Below are positions 1-9,369 of a stretch of DNA of 64,000 bases, in pieces. Within the stretch, counting starts at the first letter, position 1, and each line of letters opens with the position of its first letter. The DNA is from Sphingomonas aerophila (lineage in GTDB: Bacteria > Pseudomonadota > Alphaproteobacteria > Sphingomonadales > Sphingomonadaceae): positions 124,001-188,000 of the forward strand of contig NZ_JACIJK010000008.1 in assembly GCF_014199305.1 (NCBI RefSeq), written 5' to 3'. The position numbers and the translations under genes are program-made. The notes below the pieces were generated by a model. That model was given only the letters and a program-made list of their open reading frames with translations, was not told the origin of the DNA and did not search any database.

Positions 1-292
1 AGAAGCGCACGGCCGTCGCCAGGGCCAGCACAATCACCACGGCGAAAAGGCCCTGGAAGTAAGGCGCGATGGTCGATGGGGACACCCCCTTGGCGAAGCC
101 GTGGTCCACCACGCGCTGGAAGGTGCGCGGAATGAACAGAGTCGCGCCTGCCGAGGTGAGCAGCGCGAGCAGCGCGATGACGATCTGCACGGGATAGCGC
201 GAGGCAGTACGCCAAACCATGCGGAGGCTGCCCAGCCCGCGGCGGGTCGGGACGAGCTTGGGACGCGCGGGCGCAGGATCGGGCAGGGGCAT
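1..292 (-). CDS. ABC exporter, N-terminal fragment (transmembrane domain), runs off the window
   Basis: The first 97 residues read leftward off the window edge. A short basic, proline-rich cytoplasmic leader is followed by a first transmembrane helix (about residues 37-55, ending in LFIPRTFQ), a VDHGF motif, and a second hydrophobic stretch starting near residue 80. This is how the membrane domain of MsbA-like exporters, with permease and ATPase fused in one chain, usually begins. The ATPase part lies outside the window, so the substrate cannot be guessed. The start ATG is at 292, and the gene is divergent from the PHA depolymerase. The family call rests on membrane topology and the VDHGF region only. 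Confidence 0.65.
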   Translation of the reverse strand, partial: MPLPDPAPARPKLVPTRRGLGSLRMVWRTASRYPVQIVIALLALLTSAGATLFIPRTFQRVVDHGFAKGVSPSTIAPYFQGLFAVVIVLALATAVRF

Positions 293-398
293 GGGCGCGG
301 GGTTAGCAGCGCCGGGCCTTCCGCTCAACGCGCCCGAGATTGCCATGGACGCGCTTTGCTATACGGAATGACTACCAGATCTCCCGTACGGACTTTCC

Positions 399-1631
399 AT
401 GCTTTACGATGCTTATGAGATGCAGCGGCGCATGCTCGCCGGCGCCAGTGCGATGGCAAGCTGGGGTGCCGACTGGTGGCAGGACCCCGCGAACCCCCTT
501 TCGCGTCTGGGCGGCAGCACGGTCATGGGCTCTGCGCTGGAGGTATTCGCTCATGCCGCCGCGCCGCGGGGAAAGCCGGCGTTCGGGCTGACACACACGA
601 CCGTTGACGGACAGCAGGTCGAGGTAGCCGAGGAGATCGTCGACCGGCGCGCCTTTGGTCAGTTGAAACGGTTTCGCAGGGTCGGGATCGAGGGCGGGCC
701 GCGCCTGCTGATCGTTGCGCCCATGTCCGGTCATTTCGCGACGCTGCTGCGTGGCACAGTGGAGCGGATGCTGCCGGTCGCGGACGTCTACATCACCGAC
801 TGGCGGGACGCGAAGCTCGTCCCGTTGTCGGACGGTCCTTTCGATCTGGACGACTATATCGATTATGTGATCGGCTTTCTCGAGGCGATCGGTCCGGATG
901 AAGGCGGGCGTGGCGCACACATGCTTGCCGTGTGTCAGCCGTCGGTACCCTGTTATGCCGCAACAGCCGTCATGAGCGCGCAAGGTAACCCGTGCCGCCC
1001 ACGCACGCTCACCTTGATGGGTGGGCCGGTCGACACGCGAGAGGCGCCGACTGCCGTCAACACGCTCGCCACCGAACGTCCGCGTGCCTGGTTCGAACAG
1101 AATGCGATCGCTACGGTGCCGCAGGGATATCCGGGCGCGGGCCGTCGCGTTTACCCTGGCTTCCTGCAACTCGCCGGCTTTATGTCGATGAACCTTGGCA
1201 ATCACATGATCAGCCACTGGGAGATGTTCAAGCATCTGGTGCAGGGCGATGGCGAAGGCGCGGACGCTACCAAGGCGTTCTACGACGAATACCGGTCCGT
1301 GTGCGACATGACGGCCGAGTTTTACCTGCAAACGGTGGACATCGTCTTCCAGACTCACGCCCTGCCGCGCGGTGAGATGTTCCATCGCGGCCAGCGAGTG
1401 GACCCGGGCGCGATCACCGATGTCGGGCTGCTCGCGATCGAAGGCGAACGCGACGATATTTCGGGGCTGGGCCAGACCCGCGCCGCTCTAACGCTCGCGA
1501 CCAATCTGCCGCACGAGAAAAAGCGCTACATGATGGCTGAAGGCGCCGGGCACTATGGTATTTTCAACGGATCGCGCTGGCGTGACAAGATTGCGCCAAT
1601 GGTTGAGGAATGGATCGCGGCGAACGGCTGA
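399..1631 (+). CDS. phaZ: Intracellular polyhydroxyalkanoate depolymerase
   Basis: 410 residues, the usual length of intracellular PhaZ (PHB depolymerase). It opens with the family's MLYDAYE..R. N-terminus. An alpha/beta-hydrolase core carries the nucleophile elbow VCQPSVP, with Cys179 in the position of the catalytic cysteine of Ralstonia PhaZ1; the VYITDWRDA block is also typical. No signal peptide, so it acts on native intracellular granules, releasing 3-hydroxybutyrate units. The thiolase and MaoC genes next door and the 3-hydroxybutyrate dehydrogenase at 21.9 kb could use or make the same C4 intermediates. The start fits family alignments. Family assignment is firm; physiological direction is inferred. 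Confidence 0.9.
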   Translation: MLYDAYEMQRRMLAGASAMASWGADWWQDPANPLSRLGGSTVMGSALEVFAHAAAPRGKPAFGLTHTTVDGQQVEVAEEIVDRRAFGQLKRFRRVGIEGGPRLLIVAPMSGHFATLLRGTVERMLPVADVYITDWRDAKLVPLSDGPFDLDDYIDYVIGFLEAIGPDEGGRGAHMLAVCQPSVPCYAATAVMSAQGNPCRPRTLTLMGGPVDTREAPTAVNTLATERPRAWFEQNAIATVPQGYPGAGRRVYPGFLQLAGFMSMNLGNHMISHWEMFKHLVQGDGEGADATKAFYDEYRSVCDMTAEFYLQTVDIVFQTHALPRGEMFHRGQRVDPGAITDVGLLAIEGERDDISGLGQTRAALTLATNLPHEKKRYMMAEGAGHYGIFNGSRWRDKIAPMVEEWIAANG

Positions 1632-1653
1632 CCTGCCGCTCGCCGCATCCAGT

Positions 1654-2133
1654 TCAGCCGATTTGGTCGACGACCGCGTGGCTGGACGATTCCTGCGGCT
1701 GGATCGTGCCGCCGAACAGCATCTTTACCCGGCCGGACACGGACACATCCGTTTCCCACAACTCGGCCGAATCGATGTCGAACCGGTTCAGCCGTGCGTC
1801 CTGCTTGCCATTCGGGAACCACGCCTCGACGCGATTATCCCACAGCCGGTCAAAGGTCGCCCGGTCGGTTTCCTCGCTGACGGCGCCCATCAGGCACGCG
1901 AAGAAGTCGTGCCCTTTGCCGACGAACTGGGCCATTGCCTGACCGCCCTTGGCGATGCGGTTGTCCTTGCCTGAGAAGACGAACAGCGTGTTTGGCTGGC
2001 TCTCGTCTATCTTGACGTTCATTGGCTCCGAATGGTTGCCGTCCATCAGCCCGATCATGATGAACGGGCTCTCCTCCAGCTTGGCCAGGAACTTGGCTGC
2101 GATCTCCTGAGGGCTGTCCTTGTTCTCGGCCAT
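1654..2133 (-). CDS. Pyridoxamine-5'-phosphate-oxidase-like general stress protein (COG3871 type)
   Basis: 159 residues with a split-barrel flavin-binding fold of the general-stress-protein-26 type: ESPFIMIGLMDG..SEPMNV at the N-terminus, FFACLMGAVSEETDR and DRLWD..VEAWFPNG..D in the middle. Such proteins bind FMN or related flavins; the substrate is generally unknown. The start is the ATG at 2133, preceded by a good AGGAG. A longer open frame upstream is not used, because it would run through the promoter. It follows the thiolase on the same strand after 71 bases but also has its own exact EcfG-type promoter (2164-2188), consistent with a general stress role. Confidence 0.82.
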   Translation of the reverse strand: MAENKDSPQEIAAKFLAKLEESPFIMIGLMDGNHSEPMNVKIDESQPNTLFVFSGKDNRIAKGGQAMAQFVGKGHDFFACLMGAVSEETDRATFDRLWDNRVEAWFPNGKQDARLNRFDIDSAELWETDVSVSGRVKMLFGGTIQPQESSSHAVVDQIG

Positions 2134-2163
2134 AGTGCTTCTCCTGATTGAGGTTGGCCGGAG

Positions 2164-2188
2164 AACGAGCGCGACGGGGGAGCGTTCC
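2164..2188 (-). promoter_or_regulatory. EcfG-type general stress promoter for the COG3871 gene
   Basis: On the minus strand, GGAAC (2188-2184), exactly 16 bases, then CGTT (2167-2164). This matches the alphaproteobacterial EcfG consensus. It lies 30 bases before the ATG at 2133. A short GGGGGA/TCCCCC hairpin (2176-2191) overlaps the -35 element and could also end transcription from the thiolase gene. Confidence 0.72.
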
Positions 2189-2204
2189 CCCGCCGCTTGA
2201 GGGC

Positions 2205-3383
2205 TTACAGCACCTCGAACAGTCCGGCCGCTCCCATGCCGCCGCCGACGCACATGGTGACCACGACATATTTGGCGCCGCGGCGTTTGCCCTCGATCAG
2301 GGCATGGCCGGTCATCCGTGCGCCCGACATGCCGTAAGGGTGGCCGATCGAGATCGCACCGCCGTTGACGTTGAGCAGCTCGTCGGGGATGCCGAGCTTG
2401 TCCCGGCAATAGAGCACCTGCACCGCGAACGCCTCGTTGAGCTCCCACAAGCCAATGTCGCTCATCTTAAGCCCGTTGCGCTCGAGCAGCTTGGGGATCG
2501 CGAACACCGGGCCGATGCCCATCTCATCAGGCTCCGTGCCCGCGACTGCCATGCCCACATAACGGCCGAGCGGCGTCAGGCCCTTCTGGCGCGCTACCGA
2601 CTCCTCCATTAGCACGCTCGCCGAAGCGCCATCCGACAGCTGGGACGCATTGCCGGCCGTGATGTTGAGGCTGGGCCCAAGCACCGGCACAAGCTTCTCC
2701 AACCCGGCGAGCGTGGTGTCGGCGCGATTGCCTTCGTCCTGGGACAGGGTCACTTCCTTGTGCGTGACTTCCTTGGTTTCCTTGTTGACGATGGCCATGG
2801 TCGCAGTGACGGGCACGATTTCGTCGTTGAAGCGGCCCGCAGCTTGGGCGGCGGCGGTGCGCTGCTGCGACTGGAGCGCATATTGATCCTGCGCCTCGCG
2901 GCTGATGCCGTAGCGCTTGGCGACCACCTCCGCCGTTTGCAGCATGGGCAAGTAGATGTCCTTGTGCATGGCAACGAGCTCGGGATCGGGTGCGATGTTC
3001 ATCTTGGGCGTCTGCACCAAGCTGATGCTCTCCACGCCGCCGCCGATCGCGACATCCACGCCGTCTACCACGATCTGCTTGGCCGCGGTTGCGATCGCCA
3101 TAAGCCCCGACGCGCACTGCCGATCGAGCGACATGCCCGGTACTGACGTGGGCAGCGCGGCCCGGAGCGCCGCATTGCGGGCAATGTTGCCGGCCTGATG
3201 CCCCTGCTGCAGCGCCGCGCCGATGACCACGTCTTCGACCTCAGCGCCAGCAATGCCAGCACGCGCCACCGCAGCCTTGATCGCGTGCGATGCGAGTGTG
3301 GGAGAAGGAAGGTTGTTGAACGCACCGCGATAGGCACGGCCGATCGGAGTGCGGGCTGTGGAGACGATAACGGCGGAACGCAT
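2205..3383 (-). CDS. Acetyl-CoA acetyltransferase / acyl-CoA thiolase
   Basis: 392 residues, a full-length thiolase. The nucleophile motif SLDRQCASG places Cys90 in the active site. [10 protein letters not shown] supplies His348, and the C-terminal [11 protein letters not shown] supplies Cys378. It condenses or cleaves (aceto)acetyl-CoA or longer 3-ketoacyl-CoA. Sequence alone does not separate a biosynthetic PhaA from a degradative FadA type. It lies 42 bases after the MaoC hydratase gene and before the COG3871 gene, so a leftward three-gene transcript is likely. Together with phaZ on the other side it suggests a C4/PHA or beta-oxidation role. Confidence 0.9.
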   Translation of the reverse strand: MRSAVIVSTARTPIGRAYRGAFNNLPSPTLASHAIKAAVARAGIAGAEVEDVVIGAALQQGHQAGNIARNAALRAALPTSVPGMSLDRQCASGLMAIATAAKQIVVDGVDVAIGGGVESISLVQTPKMNIAPDPELVAMHKDIYLPMLQTAEVVAKRYGISREAQDQYALQSQQRTAAAQAAGRFNDEIVPVTATMAIVNKETKEVTHKEVTLSQDEGNRADTTLAGLEKLVPVLGPSLNITAGNASQLSDGASASVLMEESVARQKGLTPLGRYVGMAVAGTEPDEMGIGPVFAIPKLLERNGLKMSDIGLWELNEAFAVQVLYCRDKLGIPDELLNVNGGAISIGHPYGMSGARMTGHALIEGKRRGAKYVVVTMCVGGGMGAAGLFEVL

Positions 3384-3425
3384 GAGGCTTGCTCCAGACA
3401 GGAGGTGAACTGGGAAAATGGAGGC

Positions 3426-3884
3426 TCAGGTGAATAGCTGGCTGATCCATTCGGCGACCAGGGCTGGCTTTTCCTGCCCTTCGATCTCGACGGTGAACTC
3501 GGTTGTTTGCTGGAACTGGCCGGGCTTCTTTTCGTCAAAGGCGAGCAGGCGGAAGCGGCCCCGTACGCGGCTACCCGAACGAACCGGGGCAACGAAGCGA
3601 ACTTTGTTGCCACCGTAGTTCACGCCCATCCGCGCGCCCTCCAGCCGTGGCGCGTCCTCAATCCGGGCCTGGAGGAGAGGCATTAGCGACAGCGTCAGGA
3701 AGCCATGCGCGACCGTGCCGCCGAAGGGGGTCAATGCAGCGCGAACGGGATCGGTGTGGATGAATTGATGGTCGCCGGTGGCATCGGCGAAGCGATTGAT
3801 CATGGCCTGGCCGACCTCGACCCAGTCGCTGACCGACTCCGTGCCGATCCGCCCCCTCATCTCTTCAGCCGTCAAGCTCGCCAC
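3426..3884 (-). CDS. MaoC-like (R)-specific enoyl-CoA hydratase (NodN type)
   Basis: 152 residues with a single hot-dog domain. The hydratase signature is clear: RFADATGDHQFIHTDPVRA, with the catalytic Asp and His of the MaoC/PhaJ family, then FGGTVAHGFLTLSLMPLL. Such enzymes hydrate trans-2-enoyl-CoA to (R)-3-hydroxyacyl-CoA, which links beta-oxidation to polyhydroxyalkanoate synthesis. The sequence is closest in feel to the NodN-like branch, so the substrate is not fixed. It is the first gene of the leftward set and is divergent from putA across a 98-base gap. Confidence 0.85.
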   Translation of the reverse strand: MASLTAEEMRGRIGTESVSDWVEVGQAMINRFADATGDHQFIHTDPVRAALTPFGGTVAHGFLTLSLMPLLQARIEDAPRLEGARMGVNYGGNKVRFVAPVRSGSRVRGRFRLLAFDEKKPGQFQQTTEFTVEIEGQEKPALVAEWISQLFT

Positions 3885-3982
3885 GCCATTCCCCTCCGCC
3901 CCGCTTTGCGGGTAAGCGCCTCTGGTTTTCAGAGCACGGGCTCACCAACATCGCAAGCCTGTCACCGACCGAAAGATCAAAG

Positions 3983-6900
3983 ATGGCCACCGCCGTAGCG
4001 TCCAACCCTCGCGAAACCATGGCTCGCCTGTACCGCGCGAGCGAACCCGACGTTCTAAAGCCGCTTTTGGATCGTGCCGCGCTAAGCCGCGATTCGCGTG
4101 ACCGGGTGCTGGGTACCGCGTCCGGCCTGCTCGGCGAACTCCGCGCCGCGCAGGGCAAGGGTTGGGTGAACCAATTCCTGCAGGAGTATCGGCTGAACTC
4201 GTCGGAAGGGGTCGCGCTGCTCAGCCTGGCGGAAGCGTTCCTGCGGGTGCCGGACCCTGAGACCGCTGATCTGTTGATCGCCGACAAGCTGGGGGAGGCC
4301 GATTGGCGGGCCCATGCCGGCCAGTCCAATTCCAAGCTGGTCAACACCGCGACCTGGGGCCTGGTGATCGGACGCGTGCTGGTCGGCGAGGGGCCTTCCG
4401 GGCCATTGAAGCGCCTGATCCAGCGTGCCGGCGAGCCGTTCGTGCGTTCGACGGTCGGTGCGGCAATGAAGATGATGGGCGAGATCTTCGTCATGGGCCG
4501 CACAATCGACGAGGCGATGCGCCGTATGAAGCGGCCCGAGCATCGCGGCTTCACTGCCAGCTTCGACATGCTGGGCGAAGCGGCGCGGACGCAGGAAGAT
4601 GCCGAGCGCTACTTCCGGGCCTATGAGGGCGCGATCGATGCGGTGGGCAGCGACGCCGCTGCGGGCCATTCGGTATCGGTGAAGCTTTCGGCGCTGCACC
4701 CGCGTTATGAGGTCGCACGCTGGAACGAGTGCGTGCCGGCCCTGACGGAAATGCTGGAGGCGCTGGCGATCCGAGCGGCGGCGAAGAACATTCCGCTGAC
4801 GGTCGACGCAGAGGAATCCGAGCGGCTGGAGATGAGCCTGGACATCATCGGCAGCGTCGCCGCGCTGCCCAGCCTGAAGGGCTGGGATGGGTTCGGCATG
4901 GCGGTGCAGGCCTATGGAAAGCGAGCGCGGCCGGTGGTTGCCTGGGCGAGCGAGCTTGGCCGGGTCATGAACGTGCGGCTGGTCAAGGGCGCCTATTGGG
5001 ACAGCGAGATCAAGCGCACCCAGGTAGAGGGTCTGCCCGACTACCCGTTGTTCACGCGAAAGGCGGCAACGGACGTAAGCTATCTTGCGGTGTCGCGAGA
5101 CATGCTGGACGCGCCGAACATCCGCCCTGCCTTTGCCAGCCATAACGCGTTGACGGTGGCGACGATCGTCGAATGGGCAGGCAACCGTCGCGACTTCGAG
5201 TTCCAGCGGCTGCACGGTATGGGCGACGGTCTGTACGAACGGCTGGTGCAGGATCACGGCTATCACTGCCGCGTGTACGCCCCGGTAGGTGGGCACCGCG
5301 ACCTGCTGGCGTATTTGGTGCGGCGCCTGCTGGAGAATGGCGCCAACTCCAGCTTTGTGCATCAGTTGGCGGACGAACGGCTGAGCGAGAAGGACATCCT
5401 TGCCGATCCGGTCGCGAAGATCGCAGCGGTCGGCGGCGCGCGTCACCCCTCCATTCCGCTTCCGCGCGACCTGTTCGGACCGGACGGCCACCGTAACAGC
5501 GAGGGTCTGGACCTGAGCGACCGGGGCGTGCTGGCCCGAACCGTGGCGGTGGTGAACGCACCTTTAGATGTGCGACCCGGTGCTGACCCGGGCACGGCAG
5601 GGAGGCGAACCGACAAGACGGACCGGCAAATTGTGGGCGAAGCGGTGTCGCGCACACGGGCGGCTCTTCCGGCCTGGGCCGCAACGCCCGTCGATGAGCG
5701 TGCCGCCACGATTGAGCGGCTGGCCGACCTGCTGGAGGAGGACCGCGACCGCCTGATGGCGATCTGCGTCCAGGAAGCGCGCAAGTCGATCCCGGACGCG
5801 ATCGGCGAAGTGCGCGAGGCTGCCGATTTCTGTCGCTATTACGCGCGCCAGGCGCGGCAGGGCCTTCAGCCGATAGAGCTACCAGGCCCGACCGGGGAAC
5901 GTAACACGCTGCACCTTGACGGACGCGGCGTCTGGGCGACGATTGCGCCTTGGAACTTCCCGCTCGCGATTTTTCTGGGCCAGACCGTTGCTGCGCTGGT
6001 GACCGGTAACACCGTGGTTGCGAAGCCCGCGCCACAAACCCCGGCCATCGCGGCCCGCGCAGTCGAGCTGGCACACAAGGCCGGCGTGCCGAGTGACGCG
6101 CTGGTGCTGGTGCCGGGCGGGCCGGAGATCGGACAGGCGCTGATGGAAGATGTCCGAATTGCCGGCGTTGCCTTCACCGGCTCCACCGGCACGGCCAAGC
6201 GGATCGCGCGGACGTTGCTGGCCGATGACGAGCGTCCGATCGTGCCATTGATCGCGGAGACGGGCGGGATCAACGCCATGATCGTCGACTCCACCGCTCT
6301 GCCCGAACAGGTCGTGGCGGACGTGATCACCAGCGCGTTCCGATCTGCCGGGCAGCGCTGTTCGGCGTTGCGATTGTTGCTGGTGCAGGAGGATGTCGCT
6401 GAGGGCGTCCTGGCGATGTTGGCGGGCGCGATGGACACGCTGCGTGTCGGCGATCCGGGTGATCCCGCCAACGATGTGGGGCCAGTCGTTGATCGGGCCG
6501 CCTATGATCGGCTGATGACCTTTCGCGAAAGCGTGCGGGATCGCTGGGTCAAGACGGTCGACGTCCCGGCAGAGGGGTTGTTCGTGCCGCCGACGCTGAT
6601 CCGTCTTGGCGGCATCGACGACCTGAAGCAGGAATGGTTCGGCCCTCTGCTCCATGTCGCAACGTGGAAGGCGGGTGAGCTCAGTGAGACGGTGCGCCGC
6701 GTCAACGCCAAGGGGTTCGGCCTCACCATGGGGCTGCACAGCCGCATCGCCCGCGCCGGCGAAGTGGTCGAGGCTGAGGCGCGGGTCGGCAATCTGTATG
6801 TGAACCGGTCGATGATCGGTGCGGTGGTCGGTAGCCAGCCTTTTGGGGGCGAGGGGCTGTCAGGGACGGGTCCCAAAGCGGGTGGTCCGCACTATCTGTA

Positions 6901-6991
6901 CCGCTTCGTTGCCGAGCGTGCCGTGTCGGTCGACACGACCAGCGCAGGCGGCAACGCGTCGTTGCTGAGCCTGAATGAAGGCGGCATCTGA
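3983..6991 (+). CDS. putA: Bifunctional proline dehydrogenase / glutamate-semialdehyde dehydrogenase PutA
   Basis: 1002 residues. After an alpha-helical arm, the FAD-dependent proline dehydrogenase barrel covers roughly residues 130-465, ending in the conserved PVGGH..L..YLVRRLLENGANSSFV stretch. The NAD-dependent aldehyde dehydrogenase module follows to about residue 980, with IAPWNFPLAIF, catalytic Glu759 (AETGG) and Cys793 (SAGQRCSALR). It oxidises proline to glutamate. The N-terminus starts directly with the helical arm and lacks the ribbon-helix-helix DNA-binding domain of E. coli PutA, so this is a short type A enzyme that cannot repress its own gene. The region between the two modules (about residues 515-560) is variable. 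Confidence 0.95.
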   Translation: MATAVASNPRETMARLYRASEPDVLKPLLDRAALSRDSRDRVLGTASGLLGELRAAQGKGWVNQFLQEYRLNSSEGVALLSLAEAFLRVPDPETADLLIADKLGEADWRAHAGQSNSKLVNTATWGLVIGRVLVGEGPSGPLKRLIQRAGEPFVRSTVGAAMKMMGEIFVMGRTIDEAMRRMKRPEHRGFTASFDMLGEAARTQEDAERYFRAYEGAIDAVGSDAAAGHSVSVKLSALHPRYEVARWNECVPALTEMLEALAIRAAAKNIPLTVDAEESERLEMSLDIIGSVAALPSLKGWDGFGMAVQAYGKRARPVVAWASELGRVMNVRLVKGAYWDSEIKRTQVEGLPDYPLFTRKAATDVSYLAVSRDMLDAPNIRPAFASHNALTVATIVEWAGNRRDFEFQRLHGMGDGLYERLVQDHGYHCRVYAPVGGHRDLLAYLVRRLLENGANSSFVHQLADERLSEKDILADPVAKIAAVGGARHPSIPLPRDLFGPDGHRNSEGLDLSDRGVLARTVAVVNAPLDVRPGADPGTAGRRTDKTDRQIVGEAVSRTRAALPAWAATPVDERAATIERLADLLEEDRDRLMAICVQEARKSIPDAIGEVREAADFCRYYARQARQGLQPIELPGPTGERNTLHLDGRGVWATIAPWNFPLAIFLGQTVAALVTGNTVVAKPAPQTPAIAARAVELAHKAGVPSDALVLVPGGPEIGQALMEDVRIAGVAFTGSTGTAKRIARTLLADDERPIVPLIAETGGINAMIVDSTALPEQVVADVITSAFRSAGQRCSALRLLLVQEDVAEGVLAMLAGAMDTLRVGDPGDPANDVGPVVDRAAYDRLMTFRESVRDRWVKTVDVPAEGLFVPPTLIRLGGIDDLKQEWFGPLLHVATWKAGELSETVRRVNAKGFGLTMGLHSRIARAGEVVEAEARVGNLYVNRSMIGAVVGSQPFGGEGLSGTGPKAGGPHYLYRFVAERAVSVDTTSAGGNASLLSLNEGGI

Positions 6992-7004
6992 CCGGGGCTG
7001 ATCG

Positions 7005-7042
7005 CGGGGTTCAGGACGGCGGTTGATCCGCCCTGAACCCCG
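7005..7042. terminator. Inverted repeat between convergent putA and mscS
   Basis: An 11-bp perfect stem (7005-7015 with 7032-7042, CGGGGTTCAGG) encloses a smaller GCGG/CCGC stem. There is no clear T-run on either side. It sits just after the putA stop and before the end of the convergent channel gene, so a bidirectional, possibly Rho-assisted, terminator is the simplest reading. Confidence 0.5.
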
Positions 7043-7044
7043 GC

Positions 7045-8247
7045 TCAGGCCTGGCGTGCCGGCTCGGTTGAGCTACCAGCCGTTGCGCCCAGCGCCGGCG
7101 TTTCGGCGGGATAGGGCATCACCAGCTTGCCATCGGGGGCGGCGGTGTAGTTGGTCTGGATCGGGAAGGGCAGGTTGATGCCCTGTTCGTTGAAACGGCG
7201 CAGGATCGCCATGCCCACCCGGGTTCGGCCGTTATAGAAGCTGGCGTAATCGGGACCGTCGGAGTCGAACTGCACCTCAAAATCGAGCGTTGATGCGCCA
7301 AACCCGGTGAAGCCCGCCCGCACAAACGTCAGCTTTTCGCCCTCGACGATCTCCTTCAGCAGAGCCGGAAGACTTTCCAGCGACTCCTGCGGGGTCTCGT
7401 AAGCCACGCCGATCGCGAAGCGCGCGCGGCGATGGTTGCGCAGCGTGTTGTTCAGGATTTCCTTGTCGAGCAGGTTCTTGTTCGAGATGATCCGCTCTTC
7501 GCCGTCGATGCCCCGGATGCGGGTCGATTTCAGGCCAATATTCTCGACCGTTCCCGACGCGGTGTCATATGTGACGCTGTCGCCTCGCCGGAACGGCCTG
7601 TCGAAGATGATGGCCAGCGCTGCGAACAGGTCGGCAAAAATGCCCTGTGCGGCGAGACCGATCGCGATGCCGCCGACGCCCAATCCCGCGACCAGGCCGG
7701 TGACGTTGACGCCCAGATTGTCGAGCACGACCACGAAGGCGATCGCGAACAGGGCGAATGTCACCAGCAGGCGGATCAGGCCCATGGCGCTGAGCAACGC
7801 CTCGCCCGCGTAATGTTCTGACTGGGTCCGGTGTTCGATCGCGCCCAGGATCACCTCGCGCGCCCAGGTTGCGAACTGAAAGACCGATGCAACGATCCAG
7901 AGGAAATTGACAGTCTTCGAAACCTGTTCCGGCGCGCCCGCATAGCCGACCACCAGCTTGGCCGCGAGCATCACCATGAAGAAGGTGTTGGTGCGCGAAA
8001 TCGCCCGGCCCACGATGGTCAGCCACCCCGTGCCGCTCTTGTCCCGCCGGCACAGCCGCGCCCCCAGGCGCCGGGCTGCATGAAGCGCCAGCACGATGGC
8101 GGCCCCCACGGCAAAGGCGATCAGGATCTGCAGCCAGTGAAAGCGCAGCCATTGTACGCTTTCGTGCGTCAGGCTGGAGAGTTGTTGCTGGATGCCGTCC
8201 GGTTTGATCAGCGGTTCACGCGGAGCGGTAACGTTTTTGGTGGACAT
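7045..8247 (-). CDS. MscS-family mechanosensitive ion channel
   Basis: 400 residues. Several hydrophobic helices fill the first 200 residues. The pore-lining TM3 is recognisable as a Gly/Ala-rich GLVAGLGVGGIAIGLAAQ stretch, followed by the beta-domain entry FDRPFRRGDSV and GTVENIGLKSTRIRG, classical MscS motifs. It releases solutes on hypo-osmotic shock. An N-terminal extension adds helices before the MscS core. It starts only 12 bases downstream of the topoisomerase gene on the same strand, so the two are probably cotranscribed. Confidence 0.9.
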   Translation of the reverse strand: MSTKNVTAPREPLIKPDGIQQQLSSLTHESVQWLRFHWLQILIAFAVGAAIVLALHAARRLGARLCRRDKSGTGWLTIVGRAISRTNTFFMVMLAAKLVVGYAGAPEQVSKTVNFLWIVASVFQFATWAREVILGAIEHRTQSEHYAGEALLSAMGLIRLLVTFALFAIAFVVVLDNLGVNVTGLVAGLGVGGIAIGLAAQGIFADLFAALAIIFDRPFRRGDSVTYDTASGTVENIGLKSTRIRGIDGEERIISNKNLLDKEILNNTLRNHRRARFAIGVAYETPQESLESLPALLKEIVEGEKLTFVRAGFTGFGASTLDFEVQFDSDGPDYASFYNGRTRVGMAILRRFNEQGINLPFPIQTNYTAAPDGKLVMPYPAETPALGATAGSSTEPARQA

Positions 8248-8259
8248 GTACGAAGGTTC

Positions 8260-9285
8260 TCACGCCGCCTTGGCGACTTGCTCCAGGACAGGTGCCTCGG
8301 ACGGCGCCAGGCTTTCGAGAAACGCGATCAGGCCGCGCTCCTCTCGGCTGAGGTAACGTGCCGACCGCGGCAGGCGCAGCGCGGCGCGAAAGGCGGACTG
8401 ACCCTTCTTGACCAACTCGAGCAGGGAGGGGTGAACATAGCTCTTGCGCGCGATCGCGGGCGTGTTGCCGAGCCGTTCAGTGACCGGCACCAACAGCGCC
8501 TTCATGTTCAGGTCCTTTTCCGCTGTGGCCAATGCCTCAAATGCGGTGACGCTCGCCCCCCAGGTCCGGAAGTGCTTGGCGCTGAACTCCTCGCCCGCCA
8601 CGCGGTGAATGTATTCGTTGACGTCGGAAGAGCTGACCGGGTGCGCTTCCCCCTGCTCGTCGACCCAGGAGAACAGGTGCTCCTCATCCAGATCGTACAT
8701 TTTCTTGACCGTACGGGCGAGAGACTTATCGACGACTTTGCAGTCACGCTCCTTGCCGGACTTTCCCTTGAAGCGCAGCCGCAGCGTGTCGCCGCGTACC
8801 TGCGCATGTTCTTCGCGCAAGGTGGTCGCGCCGTAGCTCTGGTTCGCTTCGACATACGCTTCGTTGCCGACGCGAAGGTGGCCGATGTCGAGCAGGCGGA
8901 TCACCGCTGCCACCGCGTGATCCTTATCGAGGGTGCGCTTGGCGAGGTCTTCCTCGACCTGCTTCCTGATCTTGGGAAGCGCATGCCCGAACGCGGCGCA
9001 CTTCTCGTATTTTGCGGCCTCTTGTGCTTCTCGAAAGCCGGCATGGTAGCGGTATTGCTTGCGACCTTTCTCATCCCATCCGACAGCCTGGATGTGCCCG
9101 TTCGGCTTGGGGTTGAACCAGGCGTTCGTGTAAGCGGGCGGCAGGCCGATCGCGTTCAAGCGCTCGATCTCCTCCCGATCGGTGATCCGCTCGCCCTTGG
9201 GGGACCAGTAACCCCAGCCATTGCGCACCTTTTTACGGGTGATCCCGGGCTTTGAGTCGTCCGAATACACGATCTTGGTGGCCAT
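8260..9285 (-). CDS. DNA topoisomerase IB (poxvirus-like)
   Basis: 341 residues, the size of bacterial poxvirus-type topoisomerase IB. Motifs include GWGYW....ERI.D..EIERLNAIGLPPAYTNAW, AVIRLLDIGHLRVGN.AY, FRTWGASVTAF and the C-terminal ARKSYVHP with catalytic Tyr283. It nicks and reseals one DNA strand through a 3'-phosphotyrosine link. The ATG at 9285 was chosen because the family begins MATKIVYSDD..PGITR; an upstream extension of 58 codons reads into the divergent gene. A GGAAC-N17-CATT sequence (9320-9295, minus strand) is a weak EcfG-like promoter candidate. Confidence 0.93.
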   Translation of the reverse strand: MATKIVYSDDSKPGITRKKVRNGWGYWSPKGERITDREEIERLNAIGLPPAYTNAWFNPKPNGHIQAVGWDEKGRKQYRYHAGFREAQEAAKYEKCAAFGHALPKIRKQVEEDLAKRTLDKDHAVAAVIRLLDIGHLRVGNEAYVEANQSYGATTLREEHAQVRGDTLRLRFKGKSGKERDCKVVDKSLARTVKKMYDLDEEHLFSWVDEQGEAHPVSSSDVNEYIHRVAGEEFSAKHFRTWGASVTAFEALATAEKDLNMKALLVPVTERLGNTPAIARKSYVHPSLLELVKKGQSAFRAALRLPRSARYLSREERGLIAFLESLAPSEAPVLEQVAKAA

Positions 9286-9369
9286 GACGGGAGCAATGCA
9301 CAGGCGCGTGAGTTCGTTCCGGCAAGGCACCGGGCGAAATCTTAACGGCGAAGGGCGCATGTTCACGCC

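Noticed and set aside
4082..5491. Long open frame antisense to putA (469 codons)
   Set aside because: It lies wholly inside a clear PutA coding region, matches no protein pattern, and is a by-product of GC-rich codon bias.
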